The notes beneath the pieces are model-generated. The model searched no databases. It saw only the letters and a list, made by a program, of their open reading frames with translations, and had not been told where the DNA came from. A DNA stretch of 10,537 nucleotides from Devosiaceae bacterium (GTDB taxonomy: Bacteria > Pseudomonadota > Alphaproteobacteria > Rhizobiales > Devosiaceae), in NCBI GenBank assembly GCA_021648585.1, contig JAKISM010000079.1, positions 1-10,537 of the forward strand, given 5' to 3'. The position numbers were made by a program, and so were the translations under genes. Below, piece after piece: positions 5,327 to 10,537 of this stretch; the stretch's first letter is position 1; each line of letters begins with the position of its first letter.

Positions 5327-7510
5327 ATGCAAAAAGTATCTGTCGATATTAAGAACTGCTACGGAATCCGCTCTTTAGAGGCTACGTTCGATTTTTCAAA
5401 AAAAAAGGCCAACATCGTTTATGCCCCAAATGGCATGATAAAAACTTCTTTTGCGCGAACTTTCAAGGATTTCAGCAACGGAATAAAAAGTGTCGACCGT
5501 ATTTATCCTGACCGAGAACCCACTCAAGATATTGTAGATGAAAATGGAGACACAGTTGTTGCTGAAGAGGTCTTCGTAATTGAACCGTATATTTCAGATT
5601 ATGAATCGACAAGAATTTCGTCACTGTTGGTAAATAAGAATTTGAAAAAGGAATACGATCAAATTCTAAAAAACCTCGACTCAAAACAGAAAGATTTGGT
5701 CAAGCTTCTTCGAGAGGCTTCAGGTTTGAAAACGGGTATTGAAACCGCTATTTCAATGGTTTTAACAAAGGAGCCTGACAACTTTCTCCGAGCTCTTGAG
5801 CGGGTTCGCACCGAAGTGAACGAAGAGAACGAAAGCCGTTTGGCTGAAGTACCATATTCCGCGATATTTAACGATAAGGTTGAAAAATTTCTTTTAACAA
5901 AAGACTTCAAAGATAAACTGCAAGATTACACAAATAACTATGATGAGCTGCTTAGTAATTCGGCTTTCTTTCGTAAGGGCATTTTCAATCATTACCAAGC
6001 TGGTGAGATTGCAAAACAACTTAAGAATCACGGATTCTTCAAAGCCGACCACACAGTGTATTTGAATACTGAGACAGAGAAGAAGGAAATTACTTCTGAG
6101 GAGCAACTTGAGGCTGTTATCAACGAAGAAATGCAGTCCATATTATCTGACCCAAAACTGCGAAAATCATTCGATGAAATTGACGGAAAGCTAAAGGCCA
6201 ATGTAGACCTACGGGCTTTTCGAGAGTTTATGCTTGAAAATATGAGTATAATCCCCGAGCTGACTAACCCTGAGTTATTCAAGGAAAAGCTTTGGAAGGC
6301 CTATCTTGTTAAGCATCGTGACGTTTTTTCAATTCTCATGGATGAATTCGATACCAGTAAAAAACGCCTTCAAGACATTACAAATTCAGCGGAACAACAA
6401 GCTACAAAATGGCAGGAAGTTATCAATATTTTCAACCGTCGTTTCTCGGTTCCTTTCAAGGTAAGTATTGAAAATAAACAAGACGTAATTTTGAAAAGAA
6501 ACACTCCAAACCTTGTGTTTCAGTTTGAAGACGAAGAAGGCGCTCCTGGGCCTGTCGAGCGCGACCAGCTAATTAATATTTTGAGCAATGGTGAGCGTCG
6601 AGCGCTCTATATTCTCAACATAATTTTCGAGGTCGAAGCCCGTAAGGAAGCAAATATACCAACGCTTTTCGTCGTCGATGATATAGCGGATTCTTTCGAT
6701 TATAAGAACAAGTATGCTATCGTAGAATACCTTCACGACATTCTTCATGAGGGCGATTTCAGGCAAATAATTCTGACACACAACTATGATTTCTATCGGA
6801 CAATTTGGAAGCGCCTAGATTTAAGTGGGGCCAATTATCATGTTTCTCGAAATGCTGCGGGAATCCAGCTATTGACTGAGACAATGTATCGCGACCCCTT
6901 TGAAAAATGGAAAAATTCAGCCAAAAACCCCGATAGAACGGATATGTTAATTGCCATGATTCCGTTCGTTAGAAACTTAGCGGATTACTGTGGTTTCGCT
7001 GACGAAAGCGATATTCTGACGAATTTGCTTCACATAAAGCCAGGAACAGACGCAATCAAAGTGAAAAACTTGGCAGGCATCTTTGGAAAGGTTTTGAATG
7101 GCTATGATTTCAACGCTTTGGAAGGAAATGAAATGCAGGTAAAACAACTCATTTTTGATGAAGCACAAAAAATTACAGATGCCGCAGAGAATATGACTGA
7201 GCTCGAGCAAAAAGTAGTTCTTGCCATTGCGATTCGACTTCAAGCCGAAAACTTTTTGATAGATAAAATTAGTGACGAGACCTTTGTCGCTGCCATTAGA
7301 AATAACCAAACATCACGGCTTATCAAAAAATACAAAGACACCTTCGAGAATGAAGAGGCGGAAACAGAAAATATCAGGTTAATGGAGCGTGTAAACCTTA
7401 TGACGCCTGAAAATATTCACCTGAATTCATTCATGTTTGAACCCATACTCGATATGTCGGCAGAACATTTAACCCAATTGTATGGCGAGGTTACAAAATT
7501 GAATATTTAA
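5327..7510 (+). CDS. PrrC/RloC-like ABC-type ATPase, candidate single-gene phage-defence nuclease
   Basis: 727 residues, a soluble AAA_13-type ATPase. An N-terminal strand pair leads to a Walker A-like VYAPNGMIKTSFA (31-43), in which the Gly before the catalytic Lys39 is Ile. Helical, coiled-coil-prone regions follow (about 100-175 and 330-370). The ABC signature LSNGE is at 419-423, Walker B LFVVDD at 447-452, a D-loop region DSFDYKNKYAI just after, and the switch histidine at ILTHN (His485). The signature-to-H-loop stretch closely resembles the NTPase of the tRNA anticodon nuclease PrrC, as I remember it. There is no CxxC zinc hook, unlike RloC. The C-terminal helical domain (about 520-727) has R637-x3-E641 and the motif MTPENIHLNSF with H698; PrrC uses an Arg-x3-Glu...His triad. 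No hsd genes are adjacent. ATP binding is firm; a nuclease or defence role is inference. Alternatives are an SMC/RecF-like repair ATPase or an OLD-like system. Confidence 0.75.
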   Translation: MQKVSVDIKNCYGIRSLEATFDFSKKKANIVYAPNGMIKTSFARTFKDFSNGIKSVDRIYPDREPTQDIVDENGDTVVAEEVFVIEPYISDYESTRISSLLVNKNLKKEYDQILKNLDSKQKDLVKLLREASGLKTGIETAISMVLTKEPDNFLRALERVRTEVNEENESRLAEVPYSAIFNDKVEKFLLTKDFKDKLQDYTNNYDELLSNSAFFRKGIFNHYQAGEIAKQLKNHGFFKADHTVYLNTETEKKEITSEEQLEAVINEEMQSILSDPKLRKSFDEIDGKLKANVDLRAFREFMLENMSIIPELTNPELFKEKLWKAYLVKHRDVFSILMDEFDTSKKRLQDITNSAEQQATKWQEVINIFNRRFSVPFKVSIENKQDVILKRNTPNLVFQFEDEEGAPGPVERDQLINILSNGERRALYILNIIFEVEARKEANIPTLFVVDDIADSFDYKNKYAIVEYLHDILHEGDFRQIILTHNYDFYRTIWKRLDLSGANYHVSRNAAGIQLLTETMYRDPFEKWKNSAKNPDRTDMLIAMIPFVRNLADYCGFADESDILTNLLHIKPGTDAIKVKNLAGIFGKVLNGYDFNALEGNEMQVKQLIFDEAQKITDAAENMTELEQKVVLAIAIRLQAENFLIDKISDETFVAAIRNNQTSRLIKKYKDTFENEEAETENIRLMERVNLMTPENIHLNSFMFEPILDMSAEHLTQLYGEVTKLNI

Positions 7511-7570
7511 CTCCTCTTTGTAGGATAATCCTATAACAACAACAAGCACCGCAATAATATACTTCCAAAT

Positions 7571-7604
7571 AAAAAAAGAGATAAACAAATTTACCCCTTC
7601 TCTT
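7571..7604 (-). terminator. Weak candidate intrinsic terminator after the TRAP permease gene
   Basis: Read on the minus strand, AAGAGA (7604-7599) and TCTCTT (7581-7576) form a 6-bp stem with a 17-base loop followed by a run of T (complement of the A-run at 7571-7577). It lies 26 bases past the permease stop. The stem is short and AT-rich, so strength is doubtful. Confidence 0.35.
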
Positions 7605-7629
7605 ATTTCTTAAAAAACCATACCATTAC

Positions 7630-9684
7630 CTACCCATCAGAAATAGCAGTCCTCTCCCCCTCAAGCCTAACCCGTCTAGCATCTCGCACCTGCAACAATA
7701 ATACAGGTGTTACCAGCGCCATTCCTATTGCCATTGTGAGCAATCCCGGTGCTACGAATAATAGTGATACCAGCCCTATCCACCAGCGTTGCCATTTTTT
7801 CATTGGGGCGATGAGATAGCCTGAGAAGGCTACGCCAATTCCTGCTATTCCTATCATTGCGCCAAGTAGCGTGATAGAAAATGCTGCCCATGTGAAACCA
7901 TCTGTTACTAACAATAAAGCAGGTGAGTAAACAAATACAAATGGCACAATAGCTTTTGCAATGCCTAAGCGAAAGGCGGTATTGCCTGTTTTGAAAGGGT
8001 TCGAGCCTGCAATGCCTGCCGCCGCATAGGCGGCTAGCGCCACGGGCGGCGTTATATCCGCTAACACTCCATAATAAAACACAAAGAAATGCGCAACTAT
8101 TGGCTCAACTCCAAGCACCGCTAATGCAGGGGCTGCCACCGCCACTAAAATAATATAAGTTGCAGTTGTTGGAATGCCTGCGCCCATTAAAATACATGCA
8201 ACCGCTATTAAAACCAGCGAGAAAAATAGTGCCCATTGCGTAACAGTGAAAAACGACATTGGCCAAATTGAGCCAATCACTGTGCCAAGATCAGTTGCGG
8301 TTTGCACCACAACATAACCAAGACGAAAACCAACGCCCGTTAGCGTTACCACCCCAACAACAACCCCAACCGTTGCCGCCGCCGCACCAACCGCTAGCGT
8401 ATTTTTTGCCCCCATAGAAAAAGCGTGCCAGAGGTCTTTAATATTTAATCGATTTACGGGGTTCAAAAACCCAACAACAACGCAGGCAATAATACCATAA
8501 ACCGCAGCAAAATCTGGCGTGCGCCCTGTTAAAATAAGATATACTAAAATTATCAACGGAATGATTGAAAGCCAATGTTGGCGCAAAACAACAAGCGTTT
8601 TTGGCAGGTCTTTTTTATCCATTCCCTTAAGACCAAGTTTTTTCGCCTCCAAATGCACCATGATAAAAATACCAAAATAATGCAGTAGAGCAGGAAAGAG
8701 AGCCGCCGCTAAAATATCACGAAGAGGAATTTCTAAATATTCCACCATAATAAAAGCTGCCGCACCCAAAATTGGTGGCGTTATTTGCCCACCAGTAGAT
8801 GCCGTTGCCTCAACCGCACCAGCAAAATGTTTCGGATAGCCAGCCTTTTTCATCGCAGGAATAGTAAGCGCACCTGTTGTCACCGTATTAGCGATTGATG
8901 AGCCTGAAATTGTCCCCATAAATGCCGAAGAAAAAATCGCAACTTTAGCAGGCCCACCAGCATAGCGACCAGCAATCACCATTGCTATATCAATGAATAA
9001 TTGCCCCAAACCAATGCGGGTTGCCAAAACTCCAAACACAATAAACAAAAACACATATTGCGCCATCACCCCAATGGCGATGCCATAAATACCCTGATTT
9101 GTCATATAAAGATGATTGATTAAACCAAGCCAACTAGTGCCGCCATGTTTTAGCGCACCGGGGGCAAGAGGTCCAAAAAGCGCAAATAAAATGAATATGA
9201 TAGCAATCATAGGAAGGGTTGGGCCAATAGAGCGCCTTGCCGCTTCAAGCGTTAAAAACAATAAAACTGTTCCCATAACAACATCAAAAGAAGATGGATT
9301 ACCAACCCGCTCCGCAACAATTTCTGGTGGTAAAAGCGGCAAATATAAAGCCGCCGCAACGGCGGCAAATGCCAATGTCAGATCTAATAGTGGCACACCA
9401 TCAAAACGATACCATTTTCTAGGTAACACTTCTAATGAGTGAGTTTTTTTAGCAGAAAATAATATAAAAACCAGACCAAGCACAAAGCTGATATGAATGC
9501 CACGATGCAATAATTCACGGATAAGCCCAAAGCCTGAAGCATAAAAATGATATGTGGTCATAGCCACTAATGCGATAGATACAACAACAGCTAGAATTGG
9601 CCCTGTTGAGCGGAACGCCATTTCAGGATCATATTTGCGCTCAATCGCCTCTAACTCTTCAGTGCTCAACTCATCAGCAGCCAT
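7630..9684 (-). CDS. TAXI-type TRAP transporter fused permease (DctQM fusion)
   Basis: 684 residues, an inner-membrane permease of a TRAP transporter that imports an organic anion using a sodium gradient and a periplasmic binding protein. An N-terminal cytoplasmic stretch (1-27) precedes hydrophobic segments along nearly the whole length. The first part (about 28-150) represents the small DctQ-like subunit fused to the large DctM-like one, as is usual in TAXI systems. Signature motifs are GTISGSSIANTVTTG (257-271), ASTGGQITPPILGAAAF (295-311), and in the second half MGAGIPTTATYIILVA and DITPPVALAAYAAAG. The two halves repeat the pseudo-symmetric sodium/substrate-site pattern of DctM. The ATG at 9684 is preceded by GGGGGGA seven bases away. 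The binding-protein gene lies upstream in the same transcript, separated by a terminator hairpin. The substrate cannot be told from sequence; glutamate-, 2-oxoglutarate- or C4-dicarboxylate-type substrates are known for the class. Confidence 0.93.
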   Translation of the reverse strand: MAADELSTEELEAIERKYDPEMAFRSTGPILAVVVSIALVAMTTYHFYASGFGLIRELLHRGIHISFVLGLVFILFSAKKTHSLEVLPRKWYRFDGVPLLDLTLAFAAVAAALYLPLLPPEIVAERVGNPSSFDVVMGTVLLFLTLEAARRSIGPTLPMIAIIFILFALFGPLAPGALKHGGTSWLGLINHLYMTNQGIYGIAIGVMAQYVFLFIVFGVLATRIGLGQLFIDIAMVIAGRYAGGPAKVAIFSSAFMGTISGSSIANTVTTGALTIPAMKKAGYPKHFAGAVEATASTGGQITPPILGAAAFIMVEYLEIPLRDILAAALFPALLHYFGIFIMVHLEAKKLGLKGMDKKDLPKTLVVLRQHWLSIIPLIILVYLILTGRTPDFAAVYGIIACVVVGFLNPVNRLNIKDLWHAFSMGAKNTLAVGAAAATVGVVVGVVTLTGVGFRLGYVVVQTATDLGTVIGSIWPMSFFTVTQWALFFSLVLIAVACILMGAGIPTTATYIILVAVAAPALAVLGVEPIVAHFFVFYYGVLADITPPVALAAYAAAGIAGSNPFKTGNTAFRLGIAKAIVPFVFVYSPALLLVTDGFTWAAFSITLLGAMIGIAGIGVAFSGYLIAPMKKWQRWWIGLVSLLFVAPGLLTMAIGMALVTPVLLLQVRDARRVRLEGERTAISDG

Positions 9685-9691
9685 TGCTAAA

Positions 9692-9698
9692 TCCCCCC
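9692..9698 (-). promoter_or_regulatory. Ribosome-binding site of the TRAP permease, within a pairing-competent segment
   Basis: GGGGGGA on the minus strand, 7 bases before the ATG. It sits inside AAATCTGGGGGGATTT, which can form a small local hairpin (AAATC/GATTT). Its left part AAATCTGGG is also exactly complementary to CCCAGATTT of the upstream terminator arm, so access to this site may depend on RNA folding. Confidence 0.5.
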
Positions 9699-9716
9699 AG
9701 ATTTATAAAACCATAC

Positions 9717-9746
9717 AAAAAATCTGGGCAACTAATTGCCCAGATT
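9717..9746 (-). terminator. Strong intrinsic terminator/attenuator between binding-protein and permease genes
   Basis: On the minus strand AATCTGGGCAA, loop TTAG, TTGCCCAGATT form a perfect 11-bp stem, followed directly by further T residues. It lies 18 bases past the binding-protein stop and 32 bases before the permease start. This fits partial termination, which would give more binding protein than permease. Confidence 0.8.
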
Positions 9747-9764
9747 AATATTTGTTAAATTGAC

Positions 9765-10537
9765 TTATTTAAGAACGCCAATTTCTTTATAGAAACGCTC
9801 AGCACCAGCATGAAGCGGAACACCAACACCTGAAAGCGCAGTTTCAAGCGTAATTGTTTTGCCTTTAGCATGACCAACATCAAGCAGTTTACGGGTTTCA
9901 TCATTCCACAATGCTTTAGTGATGTTGTAGATTAACTCATCATCAGCTTTTGCACTTGTGTACCATTGAGCGCCAACAGCAACTGTCATAGTCTCTGCAA
10001 CACCTTCATAAGTGCCAGCTGGAATTGGGCTTAGTGAGAAAAAGCCATATTTTTCAGCAAGTGCTTCTGCACCAGCTCCAGCGATTGGAACAAGTTTAAT
10101 ATCCGCAGCTGAAGCAAGTTCAACAAGCGATCCTGTTGGATAACCAGCTACCACAAAAAACGCATCAATTTTGCCATTTCGGAGTGCTTCAGATGCCGCG
10201 CCGCCCTTAAGAGCTTCAGCAGTAACATCATCAACACCAAGGCCGTTTGCAGCAAGGATTAGACCAGCGTCAACATAAGTGCCAGAACCGGGTTCATCAA
10301 GTGAAACACGTTTTCCTTTAAGATCAGCAACAGAATTAATGCCGCTATCTTTAAGTGCTACAAGGTGAATATGCTCTTCAAACAAAGCAGCGATTGTACG
10401 TAGATCAGTTGCAGGCTCTTTGCCTTCCATTGTGCCAGTGCCAGTATATGCCCAATAAGCAACATCAGATTGTGCAAAGCCACTATCACGAAGACCAGAA
10501 ATAATTGCGTTCACATTATCAACTGAACCACGTGAAG
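9765..10537 (-). CDS. TAXI family TRAP transporter solute-binding subunit (5' end outside window)
   Basis: About 257 codons of a periplasmic binding protein that captures the substrate for the fused TRAP permease. The frame stays open to the window edge, reading SRGSVDNVNAI before the internal GTG at 10514, so that GTG is not the true start. The signal peptide and N-terminal lobe start lie outside. Family features are QSDVAYWAYTGTG, the segment LRTIAALFEEHIHLVA, DLKGKRVSLDEPGSGT, then GKIDAFFVVAGYP and the C-terminal GVPLHAGAERFYKEIG, all typical of TAXI (TRAP-associated extracytoplasmic immunogenic) proteins. It is transcribed with the permease but separated by a strong hairpin. Downstream of its start the protein appears intact. 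The ligand is not predictable from these residues. Confidence 0.93.
   Translation of the reverse strand, partial: SRGSVDNVNAIISGLRDSGFAQSDVAYWAYTGTGTMEGKEPATDLRTIAALFEEHIHLVALKDSGINSVADLKGKRVSLDEPGSGTYVDAGLILAANGLGVDDVTAEALKGGAASEALRNGKIDAFFVVAGYPTGSLVELASAADIKLVPIAGAGAEALAEKYGFFSLSPIPAGTYEGVAETMTVAVGAQWYTSAKADDELIYNITKALWNDETRKLLDVGHAKGKTITLETALSGVGVPLHAGAERFYKEIGVLK

Noticed and set aside
5327..7510. Reading the ATPase as full RloC or as part of a type I restriction locus
   Set aside because: There is no CxxC zinc hook (only two isolated cysteines in the protein) and no hsdRMS genes in the window.
7514..7536. Small hairpin TAGGA-TAA-TCCTA just after the ATPase stop
   Set aside because: Five base pairs, a 3-base loop and no T-run afterwards, so it does not qualify as a terminator.
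9116..9442. Plus-strand open frame of 108 codons opposite the TRAP permease
   Set aside because: It lies wholly inside a certain gene on the other strand; composition is that of an antisense shadow.
1..10537. CRISPR arrays, tRNA or rRNA genes, insertion sequences
   Set aside because: No regularly spaced repeats, no cloverleaf or rRNA-like sequence, and no transposase were recognised on either strand.

Overview
The window looks like a piece of an AT-rich alphaproteobacterial chromosome, probably Hyphomicrobiales-like. This rests on protein character (a TrmFO tail, a DctD-type regulator, a TAXI-type TRAP transporter, a FMN/CDGSH glutamate-synthase-like protein) and low GC outside one short GC-rich block. 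The genus cannot be named from what is visible.

Left region (1-2419, + strand). The window opens inside trmFO, the folate/FAD-dependent tRNA m5U54 methyltransferase. Its reading frame does not end normally. After the conserved NHITGGHL stretch it enters a roughly 96-base GC-rich palindromic block and leaves it, still in frame, in what looks like the last 30 residues of a DctB-type sensor histidine kinase. The genes that follow are dctD (sigma-54-dependent response regulator) and rluA (rRNA/tRNA pseudouridine synthase), whose GTG start directly abuts the dctD stop. The simplest reading is that the end of trmFO and nearly all of dctB are missing, by a real deletion or by misassembly across a repeat. 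As the sequence stands, dctD has no adjacent sensor.

Middle region (2420-5206, + strand). A monocistronic-looking gene encodes a 518-residue protein with two CDGSH iron-sulfur motifs fused to a glutamate-synthase FMN domain. It is followed by a GAF plus Fis-type helix-turn-helix regulator of the AcoR type that lacks the AAA+ sigma-54 domain.

Island-like gene (5327-7510, + strand). A 727-residue ABC-type ATPase stands alone between the regulator and the transporter. Its Walker B and H-loop region resembles the NTPase of the anticodon nuclease PrrC. It has an unusual Walker A motif and a helical C-terminal domain with an Arg-x3-Glu...His pattern. It is the best candidate here for a little-described system, namely a single-gene translation-targeting phage-defence toxin, but that function is inferred.

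Right region (7630-10537, - strand). This holds a TAXI-type TRAP transporter: a solute-binding protein (its 5' end lies beyond the window), then a strong intrinsic terminator, then the fused DctQM permease. The permease ribosome-binding site can pair with one arm of the terminator, suggesting how binding protein and permease output are kept unequal. The transporter converges on the ATPase gene.
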